The notes under the pieces are model-generated. The model searched no databases and was not told the DNA's origin. It saw only the letters and a program-made list of their open reading frames with translations. A DNA stretch of 64,000 bases from Ypsolopha sequella (taxonomy: Eukaryota; Arthropoda; Insecta; Lepidoptera; Ypsolophidae). Below are positions 11,946-23,289 of the stretch, one piece after another. Position numbers and translations under genes: made by a program. How positions within the stretch are numbered: the stretch's first letter is position 1; every line of letters begins with the position of its first letter. The DNA is taken from NCBI GenBank assembly GCA_934047225.1, contig OW204005.1:23878396-23942395 (forward strand). Direction: 5' to 3'.

Positions 11946-12836
11946 ATTTTCAGCCAATAATATAAGATCTAATAAGTATTATTTAATGTAAATATACATG
12001 ATTAATTATGACTACATAGATATTGTGCGAGACATAGATATTGTACATAGATACTGTATATTGTGCATAGATACAACATTAAATAAAGACGAGGTAAAAA
12101 AATAAAATAATATAAATGTTCATACTCCACATATAAAAATGCCGTGAGTGTAACATAACATACGAACACGACTACACATAAAATTAATACAAGACATAAG
12201 ACAGATAAAGGAAACAAAATAAAAAGAAAATCAAAAGTGCCGGAAAATCATAACTAAACGAAAGACTTTTGAAGGGACAGAAGAATACACTTCTGGTAAT
12301 CAATAGTTTCAGAAGTTGCTTGGAAACTGCTACCCTTCCGTTACTGCAAATTGTTGCTATTATTTCACATTCCCAGTTGCAATGATACTTTCCATCTCCT
12401 TGCGATGGATGAATCACCAATGTGTGAAAAATACATAAAATTATTTATATCAATATTGAAATTAAATTTTCGTTAACTTTATACCATTTGCAGTCTCTTA
12501 AAAAACGGGTGTGAAAGGACCACATAAATTAAACTACATAATTTTCTGATCTTACTTTAAATTTTTTCTAAGTAAACATATTGTATATTTGTGTATATTT
12601 ACAAATTTTGTGTCCACAGATATGTTTCTTTGGGAACGTTGTTCAGTATTTAGTAAAATTAAATAATGAATTCAGTGGATAAAAATCTTAGCAATATGCT
12701 AAGTAAACAATAGTACATTGTTCACCGAGGGAAGAAAGGGGAAGATTACCAACGAGGGTGTAGTTTGAGGCCCGAGGCGAAGCCAAGGGCCTCAATACAC
12801 ACGGGTTGGGAATCGCACTTTCTCCCGAGTGATACA
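11946..12836. other. No gene; SINE-tail and GC-rich fragments
   Basis: Near 12370-12420 the sequence TGCAATGATA then CTCCTTGCGATGGAT matches the flank of the 50.8-kb SINE. At 12765-12795 a small inverted motif GAGGCCC...GGGCCTC lies upstream of the 12837 element and may belong to it. Confidence 0.4.
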
Positions 12837-13250
12837 TAATAGTGCTTTATACTACACCTGCGAGGAAATAGTATAATTTTACTTTTAATCAAGATACAAT
12901 AAAAGAAACCGACTGACTCGCGTGCGATTGTCACTTTTTATTTCCTTCATATTTTTTATTATGTACAGGAAAAGCAAGTGGCCAGTATCATTTTTCGAGT
13001 TTTATGTACGAGTTCGCAAAATAATACTGGCCACTTGGCCACTTGCTCATTCTTTATGTTGTTTAAAAAAAAACAGCACGTTAACAATGGATTTGCATAT
13101 ACTTTTTCTGCCCGCTCAAGCACGTTAACAATGAATTTTCATACACTTTTTCTGCCCGCATATTTGTATGACAGTAATGACGTATTTTCTGCATCGTTTT
13201 CAACAAAGAAAGAAGGTACATTCCGAGCAGGTGTAGTATAAACATTATTA
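12837..13250. mobile_element. MITE-like element with ~28-bp inverted ends
   Basis: The left end (about 12837-12865, TTTATACTACACCTGC) is repeated in reverse complement at 13223-13250. The interior carries two further structures: a short hairpin with arms AAGTGGCCAGTAT (12974-12986 and 13025-13037), and a 45-bp direct duplication at 13075-13160 (each copy CACGTTAACAATG...CTTTTTCTGCCCGC). No transposase. Confidence 0.65.
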
Positions 13251-13474
13251 CACCTCAGAAGAAATATAATAAGTGAAGAGAACGCATCCATTATCTACGT
13301 CGTAGAACGAAATATATGTATCTGCTACGCCGTAGCAGTTACTGGCTTTGATTGTTGGAACGTAAGCTACGAGCACGCTCTAACCATATTGTAACGTAAA
13401 CTACGAGCACGCTCTAACCATATTGTAAGGAGTTGAAAACCTTTTTGATATAATTTCACACATATAAACATATA

Positions 13475-13918
13475 CAGGGTGGAAAAAATTTAAGGGCCCT
13501 GGAAGGGAACTACCTTAAATCCTTTAGTTAGCTCATTTTACTGAAAGGAAACATTCCTTTATTTTTTAAAAGAAACAAAACTGCATTCAAAGTACTAGGT
13601 ATTGTTAAAAAAGAACTTGTAACAAATATTCAATTTCATGGGTATCTCGTACAACAGATGAGTGTTAGACCAAATGTTTATTAAACAAATTTTGTCCTGA
13701 ACAATAATCCTACCGATTTGTATAATAAAATAGTAAGGGTTTATTTTTTTAATTTTTGGTTGGTTCGATTCCCAGGTGAGACAAGCGAATTTTAGAAGAT
13801 CTTTGAATGCAGTTTTGTTTCTTTTAAGAAATAAAGGAATGTTTCCTTTCAGCAAAATGAGCTAATTGAAGGATTTAAGGTAGTTCCCCTCCAGGGCCCT
13901 TGAATTTTTTCCATCCTG
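13475..13918. mobile_element. MITE, 444 bp, ~115-bp terminal inverted repeats, TATA flanks
   Basis: Left arm from 13475 (CAGGGTGGAAAAAATTTAAG) and right arm ending 13918 are reverse complements over about 115 bp with fewer than 10 differences by eye. Each end is flanked by TATA (13471-13474 and 13919-13922), a TA or TATA target duplication. The open minus-strand frame of 86 codons crosses the arm and is not a gene. Confidence 0.88.
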
Positions 13919-13925
13919 TATACAT

Positions 13926-14110
13926 ATCGTCACGACATTTATCCCAGAGTGGGGTGTCAGAAGTGTTTCCAAGTGTGAACTCTGAAATTCAAGTCACCGT
14001 CCAAATAATGGTACATCCACTTTTCATCGACGATTATTACGTCCCAAACAAGATGATTGGTGAGCCCTATTGCTGTACTACGGGCACAAGTGGGTATAAG
14101 GCTAATTTTT
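13926..14110 (-). mobile_element. tRNA-derived SINE, partial
   Basis: Minus-strand SINE tail and body: TCACGACATTTATCCC, GGTGTCAGAAGTGTTTCC, CGACGATTATTACGTCCCAA, TACTACGGGCACAAG. It starts eight bases from the MITE at 13475-13918 and is followed by an opposite-strand fragment of the same family, so the two can pair. Confidence 0.7.
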
Positions 14111-14114
14111 TTCT

Positions 14115-14158
14115 GTGGGCTCATCCCATCACGTTGGGACATAAAAGCTATCAGTGAA
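14115..14158 (+). mobile_element. SINE fragment, opposite orientation
   Basis: GGGCTCATCCCATCACGTTG then GGACATAAAAGCTATCAGTGAAA is a 44-bp plus-strand piece of the same SINE body as the preceding minus-strand copy. Confidence 0.5.
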
Positions 14159-14159
14159 A

Positions 14160-14440
14160 AAACCGGCCAAGTGCGAGTTGGACTCCATTATCTATAAAAA
14201 CGGTAAAAAAACATGTCTGTTTTATGGGAGCCCCCTTAAATATTAATTTTATTCTGTTTTTTAGTATTTGTTGTTATAGCGGCAACAGAAATACATCATC
14301 TGTGAAAATTTCAACTGTCTAACTATCACGGTTCATGAGATACAGCCTGGTGACAGACGGATAGATAGACGAACAGACAGACGGACAGACAGATGGACAG
14401 CGGAGTCTTAGTAATAGAGTCCCGTTGGTTACCTAAAAAG
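14160..14440 (+). repeat. Rep-D interspersed repeat, near full length
   Basis: Starts CCGGCCAAGTGCGAGTTGGA and continues through TTTTTTAGTATTTGTTGTTA, GATACAGCCTGGTGACAGAC, a GACGGACAGACAG run and GTCTTAGTAATAGAGTCCCG. The 18570-18870 copy is the same in reverse complement. No coding capacity. Confidence 0.8.
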
Positions 14441-15267
14441 GATATACAAGTCATGTTCCAGTAAGAGTCCATAAACAGAGACACCTCTGATAACCTTTCG
14501 TGGATGTTTGTCAACACAATATATATTTTTTTCATGTCCTGGTTACTCTGCCCCGTAGCAGCGATGACTGTCTAGACAAAATATTTTATTTAGTTTAGTA
14601 GTTTGTTTCGATTTAAAGACAGAGATTTCAAAAGAAATGATAAGCCCTTACCATACTAAGAGCACCAAAATGTTTCCACCTTTAAATGGGTGACGCTCAC
14701 ACGTTTGGAATCAGTGCTCATTTGAACACAGTGATAGTTGAACGCCTTAAGTGTACTTAAAGTTAATAATTTTAACAACTTTAGTAGTCTGATCAGTTTG
14801 CTGACCGTAGGTAGACAGATTGCGCACTCATAAGTGTTCACGCGTCGGCATTATGTTAACGCCCGCATTCAAAAACAATGCAATAGATTTTAGGTGCCAG
14901 GGCTCATCTAAACTTTTGGAATCTTTGTTTAAATATTCATCCTCTTTATAAACATTGTAAGGTTATTTTATTTGTTTATTTATAACTTTATGTGTCATTT
15001 TTGATTCGGATTAGGTTTTACGCTTATGATTGTTTTTCTTATTTTTGAATAAATAAAGTTTCTTTTCAAGTTTGCACATTGTATTGTGGCGCCCCAAAAT
15101 CCGTTTTATATAAGTAAGTAACGAGTGCTGGAGTTAAATAAATATTGACAAGTATCATAAAAGGCTTCATGGCGTTATTAAATTACCGTTTCTGTCGCAC
15201 ACCTGCAGTACGGACCCAGGGATGTAGCCAGGTTTCGTATTCGCGGGGGGGAGTGAAACTTTTACAA
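14441..15267. other. No gene seen
   Basis: AT-rich. A 61-codon minus-strand frame at 14656-14841 has no domain and no homologue that I recognise. Confidence 0.5.
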
Positions 15268-15590
15268 ATGCTTCATCCATCAGCCTGGTTCGTCAACCAC
15301 TAGACATAGGCCTTTCCAAGATAACAAATGTTTATGTTGGTGAGCGTGGTGCCGAAACCCTCGCACCAGTGACGCCGCTGCCCGTCACCAGTCTGTTTTA
15401 TATAAGGACTGGAATTAGGGATGGAGATACCGCCATCAATCAGTCCCACGCATGGTGGGCTACCTGGTTATGTTTGTCTGAGAGCTGTCCTCTTACTCTC
15501 CCCCTAATAACTTCGGGAGAGGTTGCGAGTAAGATGATGGTACCTCCACTGTCTAGCCCAGCATCAACTTTGCCACCCATATTAAGAAAT
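15268..15590 (-). repeat. Rep-C interspersed repeat, inverted copy
   Basis: Minus-strand copy of the 8985-9355 repeat, more diverged: CGTCACCAGTCTGTT, AGAGCTGTCCTCTTACTCTC, GGTACCTCCACTGTC are the complements of Rep-C landmarks. Confidence 0.7.
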
Positions 15591-15621
15591 GCTCGCAAAA
15601 CATAAAATATATGTCGTATTT

Positions 15622-15994
15622 TTCATAATAGTAGTTTATGCTACAAGGGCGCAAAGGAATAAATCACGAGTTTTAAACGTAACCGAGTAATTTATTGCTT
15701 TTACGTCCGTGTATCACACTACGTTTTTCAATGCATAGTGTGAGGAAATAAAACAAATATAATTTTGTGCACTTTAAATTGGAATTGGCTCAAAAGGACT
15801 GTATCCAGAGCCGTTAAACAGTGGAAAAAAAAGTATTACATTTATGGTACCAGGAAAGGCTGCAGGTTAGCCAACCATTGTAAATAAATAAAAAAAACAA
15901 TAATAATAAAGCCCTAGGGCAAAATAATCGACTTTCTGTTTCTGTTTTGATGCATAAAGTGGGCCTTTATGAGCTGTTGCATTGAAAAGTTATT
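15622..15994 (+). repeat. Rep-A interspersed repeat, complete copy
   Basis: A ~375-bp repeat starting TAGTAGTTTATGCTACAAGG and ending GCATTGAAAA. Internal landmarks are TTTCAATGCATAGTGTGAGG, TATCCAGAGCCGTTAAACAG, GCCCTAGGGCAAAATAATCG and TTTTGATGCATAAAGTGGGC. Five copies occur in the window; the best-preserved ones carry a 21-bp internal hairpin near the left end. No frame is conserved as protein; probably a non-autonomous DNA element. Confidence 0.8.
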
Positions 15995-16310
15995 TAAACA
16001 GGTGGTTGGATGTCTCAGTACTCACAAACATATAATTTGTGGCGTAAGTGTTTCTTATAATGAAAAAACATTAAATTATTTTCAAATTTTTGGAGTCCAA
16101 AGAGTTTGGGGGGGGCCGGAACGTCATCGTTGATATCCCCCTCCTGTCTACAGCACTGTGCACTCAGTGGCACGACTCTCATAATACGAGTGTATTATAT
16201 GACCTGCCATCCGGGGTTCTGTTGAGCACCTGTTACCTTCTCAAATGATTGGATTATACAGAGATTGGCATCAAAGCCGTTGTATACATATATAAATACA
16301 ATATACATAC
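15995..16310. other. No gene seen
   Basis: Contains a short G-run near 16109-16116. No repeat match or frame. Confidence 0.45.
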
Positions 16311-16550
16311 ATCGTTACTTACGGTATGAATCCCCGAAGAGGGGTCAGAGAGGCCACGCTCGTGCACCATCGATTATTACATCCCGGCGTGATGGTTGGT
16401 AAGCCATTTCCACATACTTCGGGCACAAATTGGACACGTACAACGTGCCTTCTAAAGCACATAGACCTAACACAAATGTGCCTCTACGGGAATTGAACCC
16501 ATGACCTCTAGATAATAGTCGGGTACTTGAATCACTGGACCTCAAAGGCA
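16311..16550 (-). mobile_element. tRNA-derived SINE, full length
   Basis: On the minus strand the element starts with a tRNA-like head: A box GGTCCAGTGATTCAAG near 16550 and B box GGTTCAATTCCC near 16500. The body follows (TGTGCCCGAAGTATGTGG, CATCACGCCGGGATGTAATA) and the tail (GGGGATTCATACCG). The boxes would be an internal Pol III promoter. It is the best reference copy here with 61407-61628. Confidence 0.82.
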
Positions 16551-16659
16551 TTCATATAATTTTCAAAGACTACTAAAAGTAAATAAATTAAGAGGCTATG
16601 CGACTTTTATTTTTAAAACACGCTTAGTGTGAGAGTTGTGGATTCAGGGTGAAAGCGAA

Positions 16660-16985
16660 AAATGTTAGTTTTTTAATTTTTATAAAAAAACTAAAATAGC
16701 TATCAAAATTTTAAATATCAAATCTTTAGATATTGTTGAAACACACCTAATAAAATATGTTTGACTTCTGTATATAGTTTCTATTTGTCAAACGAGGAGA
16801 AAAAGTGTTTGAAGACCTCATTTTAACAATTATTTCTATCGAGGAAAATTTATCGAAACATTTTTTTTCAATTTCAAAACCCTAAATTATATAGTCAAAA
16901 TGTATATAGATACAGCCTGGTGATAGACGGACAGACAGAAGGACAGACGGAAAACGGAGTCTTAGTAATAGGGTCCCTAAGGCTG
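16660..16985 (+). repeat. Rep-F / Rep-D composite
   Basis: 16660-16890 resembles 54715-54905 (GCTATCAAAATTT, ATAAAATAT, GTCAAAC-AGGAGAA, TTTCTATCGAG). It runs into a Rep-D end at 16905-16985 (GATACAGCCTGGTGATAGAC, GACGG runs, GTCTTAGTAATAGGGTCCC). This suggests Rep-F and Rep-D are parts of one larger repeat unit. Confidence 0.5.
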
Positions 16986-17164
16986 GAGGATATTTGTCCA
17001 TCTCTATGCGACTTATAAAGAAACTACCAGAATGAAGTATGGTATAATATAAGATGGGATCCTTCCATAGATTCTTATCCTCATGCTGCAATAATAATTA
17101 AATATAGGTATATGTAATAAATAAAATAGTTAAATATATCAAGTTTAAATTTGTTTCATTGTTT

Positions 17165-17330
17165 TTGTGATTAATTGTGATTAAAATACGCTTGTACTTG
17201 TCCACTTAATAATATTATTACTTTTAACCTGACCGGTTTCGCTGTATAAGCATTTTCAAAGGTTTTATAGATATTAAAATTAAATTAGATGTTATTGTTG
17301 TTGTTCTCGTACAATTTTATTGTTTTTAAA
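17165..17330 (+). repeat. Rep-E interspersed repeat, copy 1
   Basis: Matches 49252-49402 in opposite orientation: CTTGTACTTGTCCACTT, ACCTGACCGGTTTCGCTG, GCATTTTCAAAGGTTTTATA, AGATATTAAAATTAAAT. No coding capacity. Confidence 0.7.
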
Positions 17331-18040
17331 AATTATTCATTATCCCTAAAAAAATATTATTTGGTAAAATATAAATAAAAATGAGCCAAATGTAAGTGCG
17401 AGGAGGAGCGTATTAGATTGCTGGTGATCATAAATTTGGGAGCCGAGCAGATTGATGCGATCCCTTTATTGCGACAAAAATGACGCAACACCTAACATTA
17501 CCCAAACAGCGTTGGTTAGACCTAGGTGTATCCGGGTTAACACCGAATTTTCTAACTTTACCAAAGAGCTTTGGTAAATTCTAATTCTAGCCCGGGTAAA
17601 CCAGGTTTTATCCATTCTTCTACCATCACTTGGAACATATACAACACATGTGTACATTCGCGTCTACGCAACACTCACACTGGGGTCTGATCTAACCTAT
17701 CTGTAATGAATGCACACAGCGATTTGCAAAATGGAGCGAGGTTATAAGCTGTTACAGTTGGCATTTCCTTTGTTCTTCATTTAATTAATCACCAAAATTC
17801 AAGCCAATAATTGTAAGTAAAATAGAATAACATATATATATATAATTTGATACTTGTAAACACAAGAAAAATCACAATTAAAGTATTTTTGAGATATATT
17901 TCGGCCAACTTTGGGGCCGGCATCAATCGAATGAGTGAAAAATTTGAATAGTGAATGAGATGAAGTAAAAATATATATGACCTTATGACTAATTAACTAG
18001 CGTAACCTACATTTGAAACTTTTAAAAAAACCTACGCCCC
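17331..18040. other. No gene seen
   Basis: AT-rich; a GC-richer part at 17460-17700 contains a 63-codon minus-strand frame with no recognisable domain. Confidence 0.45.
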
Positions 18041-18153
18041 ATCCCTCATCAACTATCAACCGTGAAAAATAAAACGCTGGTGTGGAGGAGGTTTATAGAT
18101 GACATCATCATGATCTGGCCACACAGCAGGGAACTCACTGACTGTCTTCCTGG
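18041..18153 (+). pseudogene. Penelope-like reverse transcriptase fragment
   Basis: In frame from 18041 the plus strand encodes about 37 residues without a stop, including VWRRFIDDIIMIWPHSREL. The pattern of an aromatic/hydrophobic residue, then DD, a short hydrophobic stretch and IW.H is the catalytic motif C region of Penelope-like retroelement RTs, where the motif is usually YIDDIF.IW.H. The fragment is cut off at the inverted-repeat element beginning 18155. It has no Met and is too short to be a gene. This rests on one motif only. Confidence 0.45.
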
Positions 18154-18154
18154 C

Positions 18155-18313
18155 TCGGTAGCATAGTGTTTAATCGCGCGCGACGCGGCTTAGTTCAATC
18201 ACAAGTGCGAGGAGCGTAACGTACTGTTTAATCGCAAAAACATCGTGTCACGCTCTTCACACTTGTGATTCAACTAAGCGTCGTCGCGTACGAGTAAATA
18301 CTATGCTACGAGT
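18155..18313. mobile_element. Foldback MITE, 159 bp, ~70-bp arms
   Basis: From 18155 (TCGGTAGCATAGTGTTTA) and from 18313 in reverse complement (TCGTAGCATAGTATTTAC) the two halves pair over about 70 bp, including ACGCGGCTTAGTTCAATCAC on the left. The loop is about 20 bp. It interrupts the Penelope-like fragment. Confidence 0.78.
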
Positions 18314-18365
18314 GCTAGGAGAGTGGTAGGACTACAAATTAGGTACACCTCTTTTGCCTCTACAT

Positions 18366-18580
18366 CTATAAGTCATACGAGTACAAACTTCTCTTTCGGT
18401 TGATTTTGACTTCTCTCTTCTCCAGTAATTCGCCAATGTTGGTTGGCATACATGGTGGCATACCTTCTATGGTGGCTTGGTCAAGCTTTACCTTCCACTC
18501 GAGCTTTATTTCTTTCGTCAATCTACTTTCAATCGTCATCTCTATACATGCCCAAACCACCGAAGCGTCCTTTTTAGGTT
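18366..18580 (-). pseudogene. Possible LINE C-terminal remnant
   Basis: On the minus strand one frame reads TLRWFGHV followed by stops, and the next frame then reads ESRLTKEIKLEWKVKLDQ. RWFGHV followed by a basic RL.K segment is a usual sequence downstream of the RT domain in RTE-like and related LINEs. A frameshift would be needed to join the two. The call is weak. Confidence 0.3.
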
Positions 18581-18870
18581 TCCGTACCCAAAGGGTAACC
18601 AACGGGACCCTATTACTGAGACTCCGCTGTCCGTCAGTCTGTGTGTCCGTCTGTCACCAGGCTGTATCTCATAAACCGTGATATTTAGCAGTTGAAATTT
18701 TCACAGATGATGTATTTTTGTTGCCGCTATAACAACAAATACTAAAAAACAGAATAAAATAAATATGGAAGGAGGCTCCCAGGCAACAGACGTGTTTTTT
18801 TGCCGGTTTTATAGATAATAATAACCCTTCGTGCGCGAGTCCGACTCGCACTTGGCCAGTTTTTTCTATC
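18570..18870 (-). repeat. Rep-D interspersed repeat, near full length
   Basis: Reverse complement of 14160-14440: TTAGGTTTCCGTACCC, GGGACCCTATTACTGAGACT, GTCACCAGGCTGTATCTCAT, GAGTCCGACTCGCACTTGGC. Confidence 0.8.
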
Positions 18871-18904
18871 CTAGTTGCTACTTCTTTCACAAGGTTATTT
18901 CAAA

Positions 18905-19752
18905 TTCAAATTCAAATTCAAATAGTTTATTTTGCAAAGCAGGTATAGATATATACACTTTTTACACGTCAAATTTAATCTAATAAAGAAAATATATGTA
19001 ATAGAATAATAAATGTACATGAACTAAATTAAAGGTTTATTTAATTTATGTAGCAATATATTTACGATTAAAATGATAGGTAAAATATATATTATACAAG
19101 GTAAAATCCAATCAGCCGCCCGAACCCATACCGGAGACCCGGCCAGGGACCAGGAACAAGGTTCAATGATCACCAACCGAGCCCCCAGCACGAATCCAGG
19201 CGGCCGACCAAATCCCATCCTATATACTACATACTAATAGGTTACATATATAAATACATGCCTACCTCCGCCCATTCGATTAGTCTTGCTAAGAAGAAGG
19301 GCAAGAAACTTAGCAAGATGATGTCTTTTTTTCAACATAAAACTTATACTATACAATATATGACTTATATCTACTTTAACCAAGGGATAAGAAAATACAA
19401 GACAGTAGGAATTCAGGTTAATGAAAAAAAGAAAAACATATATATCTTTGTCTACCTGTCTCATATAGTCCTTTTCCTTTTACAGTCTGTAATCAATTAA
19501 TGTTTACACCTTAGAGGAATCATAAGTTAAGAAATTATACTATTTAATTAAATTATAACTTACTACGAGTATCATTATCACTGTAACACCATGCTTCACC
19601 ATCATCCAAATATTCATTTATTTTATAATATGCCTTTTTCAATAGGCCCTGCTTAATATACAGTTTAAACTTATTCTCTGACAAAGTAAGGACCTCCTTT
19701 GGAAGTTTATTGTAAAATCTTATACCATGTCCTACAAAAGAGGTACTCACCT
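18905..19752 (-). mobile_element. Jockey/CR1-type LINE, 3' end
   Basis: On the minus strand a 3'-terminal LINE piece begins abruptly at about 19752, carries the end of the RT open frame (stop at about 19553) and a ~640-bp untranslated region, and ends in the tandem TTTGAA tail at 18905-18925. The untranslated part is repeated at 5640-5875. Strong 5' truncation is normal for LINE insertions. Confidence 0.82.
19553..19752 (-). pseudogene. LINE reverse transcriptase C-terminus
   Basis: About 65 codons: FVGHGIRFYNKLPKEVLTL followed by a basic segment and KAYYKINEYLDD. The F.NKLP...... pattern and the KKAYY..NEYL ending are typical of the extreme C-terminus of insect Jockey/CR1-superfamily ORF2 proteins. 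RT catalytic motifs and the endonuclease are absent, so it is an inactive fragment. Compare 24500-24750 and 56020-57955, which are relatives. Confidence 0.75.
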
Positions 19753-20573
19753 TAGCGAGTCAGTTTCGGCAGTTGAAATGTTTTTTTTTTCGAAATAGTA
19801 AACAACAGTTGAATTTGTTCAAGGATAAAGGTATTTATTTCAAATTAGGCATTCAATAAAACATTTAGAAACTTGAAAGATAAATCCTTGCATTTAGTTC
19901 AAATCCAGTCTAAGCTTTTTAATTGACACCAAAAATCATAACGCCATTGTTTATGATATCCGAAAGACAACAAAAAAAAAACAGAAATTTTCGATCTCAC
20001 TTTAACTACCTTACTCTTCAGATAAATATTTTTCTACATATGTCTATCTCTTTTATTCGTGTTTTTATTCTTCACTTCTAAACACAGATTATTATAATAG
20101 TTACGAACCACCTGTTGCGCCATAAATACTAAAAACGCCTTTTTTATTAAAATTTGTTACTTCAAATTTGCTTGTCAGTGTAATTATAGAGATTACAATT
20201 TTAGTATACTAATGAAATTGCTAATTGTTGACATAAATTAATTTTGACATGAAAATTTCTAAGGCAGCACAATTAAGTAAAGTTTAAAAGTATTCGTCTT
20301 ATTCATAAAGATTTTTTATAAAGATTAATTTAATTTTGTCCTCGAATTATATTTTTTATTCATCAGCGAAAATTTTCTGAATTCGTATCTCGCCTGAATA
20401 ATGTTTCATAATGATTAATTAACTAAAGGACTCTTACTCATAATTAATTACTTTTTAGCTTGTTTCGTAGAAGACTTACAGATAAATCTACGTTTAGTGT
20501 TGTGAATGGTATTAACTGCTTATTGTATATAGATACAGTCAGTACCGGATTATATACAATATACAGGTACAGT
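19753..20573. other. No gene seen; short duplication at right edge
   Basis: Very AT-rich. At 20534-20552 the text TACAGTCAGTACCGGATTA is repeated with one difference at 20568-20586, so the left end of the hAT element at 20574 is preceded by a partial copy of itself. Confidence 0.5.
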
Positions 20574-21277
20574 CAGTGCCGGATTAAGGCTACTTGATGC
20601 CCTAACCAATCCACACCTATGGGCCTCCTATCCACTAGTAAACCAGTATAGGTTTTTAAAAAATGAACATGTTTATTACAAAGAGATCGATTGTTATGTA
20701 TATTTCTTAGAATATGTACGAAAGAGATAAGTGGAGTAGATAGCTATTATAACAAAATCCAAGTATACCATTTTTAAAATGCGACATTCAACTTCGACGG
20801 ACAGCAAATTTGCGAACAATAGTGTCAAAGATCAATTTTCTTAGCATATCTGTCTGTTTTTTCATGTAAATAAACAATATTAATAAAGCGTCGAGCCTCT
20901 TTTATAGCATCGTCGTCCGTTTTTAGTACCTTGCTGACTATTTGGAAGATTTGCAAATCATGGGTTCAACGCAACGACATCTCATTACTCAAAGTAGTCA
21001 ATAACGCGTGTATATTTACTAATAAGCCTTGCTTTTCATGTGCTAGAAAATATTTTTTCGTTGCTGTTTATGGTGCCCCCGAGATGTGATGCCCTAAGCC
21101 AGGGGTCGGCAACCTTATGCTATAGCCGGGCCACATATGTTGCCAGAGTATCAGTGCGCGCCGCTCTTATATTTATATGTTCGGGCATGTATTTTTAATA
21201 TTTGAAATAAAACGCATATATATTCATACAATTATGTCTTTTTTAATTGAACTACTATACTAACATAAAAGTAAGAA

Positions 21278-23089
21278 CTAGTGAGATTTTTGAGGCTGCA
21301 TTTGACTTGCAAGTTTTTTAACGTCTGCTTTCATTTTAGTAGTAGACACGCGCAGTATCGCGTCTAAATGTTCATCCGTTAACCGCGAACAATTCTTATT
21401 TTTGCGGTAGTTGAGAATTGAAAAAGTCTGCTCACACAAATATGTACTACCAAACATAGTTATTATCTGCTGAGCAAACTTTTTCAATTCTTTGAAGTTT
21501 TCAGAACTCAAACCTCCGTAGAACTGTATCAAGTCAGTGCTTTCCTTAAATGCCGTTTTAAGTGTGCTATTACTTTGCAAATCTACTATGTTCATTTGCA
21601 AATTGCTTGGTACCTCACTAATATCAATTGCAAAAGGGTTTTGGAATATTTCCATGTTAAGGGAGCTCTTTTTAAAGTCGGTGAATCGATTTACAAACTC
21701 AGTTTGTAGTTATGTTAACACGTTTCTCATTGTAATATTTTGCCACACAAAATTATCTCCAGCTTCTTCCACGGCTTTCTTGCAATTAGGAAAATGGTCA
21801 AGCTTTTTTTCATCAATATGCTTGATAAACAGTTTCAGTTTCATTTCAAATGACTTTACATCTGTATACATATCGCAAATCAATTTATTTTTTCCCTGCA
21901 AGCGTTTGTTGAGCTGATTCAGTTCCTTAGTCAAATCAGTCAAAAAACCAAGATCGATAATCCACTGTTTGTTAGTAAGCGCTTCTACTGGCTTTCCTTT
22001 CATCTCCATGAAGTTGCCAATTTCTTTCCTCAAATCAAAAAACCGTTCCAAAACGGCACCTCGACTGAGCCACCTCACTTCACAGTAGTAAACCACGTCA
22101 CCATGTTCAGCTTCCAGATCTTCCAAAAACTTTTGGAACTGACGGTGTGTGAGCCCATTTCTTCTTATAAAATTAACAGTGGATGTTACAGTATCCATTA
22201 TTTCTTTCCAGGATATAACTTTGGAGCACAATGCCTCTTGATGGACAATACAGTGAAAAATCAATGGCACAGTAGATCCAGAATCTTTCACTTTGCTGAT
22301 GATTCTCCCAACAACACCTTTGTTTTGACCGCTCATGTTCTTGCCTCCATCGGTAGTGACACTTGTTAACTTTTCCCAGCTTAATTGCAATGAATCCAGA
22401 GCTTGTTCCACATGGTGAAATAAATCTTCTCCCGTAGTTGTACCTTTCAAACTGCAAATTTTCACAAGCTCTTCGTAAACAGTAAAGTTTTCGTCAATGC
22501 CGCGTACAAATATGAGTAGCTGTGCTGTATCCGACACGTCCGTACTTTCATCCATCGCTAAAGAGAAGCAGTCGAAAGACTGCGCCTTATCCCTGAGTTG
22601 TTCACACAAATTAGCACCCAAGTCTTCAGTACGTCGGGTGCAAGTTCTTGCAGAGAGACTAAGACTTTCAAACATTTTTTTCTGCTCTGGGCATATTTCT
22701 TCTGCGATAGCTAAGACACACTCTTTTACTAATTCACTATCGGTAAACGGACGTCCACTTTTTGCAAGAATCTCTGCTACCCTGTAACTGGCCCGAACAT
22801 TCGATTCGCTGTTGTCTGCCACAACCTTAAATATGTTTTGTTGATTTTGTGATGACGATTTCAAAGTGGAAATTTTCCTTTTCCGTATTTCTCCTTCAAG
22901 ACAGTCAAATTTAGCTTTGTGCTCAGTGTCGTAATGTCGCTTCAGGTTATATTCCTTTACTACAGAAATACTCTTTTGACAAATCAAGCATAACGGTTTT
23001 CCTTTAAACTCGATAAAAAAGTATAATTCTGTCCATAATTCGTTAAAAACTCTTTTTTCTTCTTCTATCTTCCTTTTTCTTGAAGCCAT
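21278..23089 (-). pseudogene. hAT transposase with one internal stop
   Basis: The first ATG that fits is at 23089 (MASRKRK). The protein would be about 603 residues but is interrupted by a single TAA at 21710-21712; the part after it (18 codons then Met at 21655 to the stop at 21278) is in the same frame, so one nonsense change accounts for the break. Seen: an N-terminal BED-like zinc finger (C-x2-C then H-x4-H, within the first 60 residues); an AMDESTDVSD segment fitting the first catalytic Asp of hAT RNase-H-like domains; a TDGGKNM block with a second Asp; an EVRWLSRG block; and a C-terminal dimerisation region with FGSTYLCEQTFSILNYRKNK and RLTDEHLDAILRV. The arrangement resembles the transposase family related to vertebrate GTF2IRD2 and Charlie elements. 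Product would act in the nucleus on its own TIRs; here it is probably inactive unless the stop is read through. Confidence 0.93.
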
Positions 23090-23289
23090 GTTTATATAAT
23101 TATTCTGTAACAATAATGAAAAAAATTAAATTTGTTGTAAAATTATATGTTCCAGTTAGCACCTACAAATTCAACTCCACATTCAAATAATAATTAAAAC
23201 ATGACACACTCGTAACTAACTTCATGTCATGTAACTACTATCCCCGTCCTTATAACATTTACCCATCAATCTGAAGGTTCACTTTAACA

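Noticed and set aside
21537..22787. Plus-strand ORFs of 88-126 codons
   Set aside because: Shadows of the hAT transposase.
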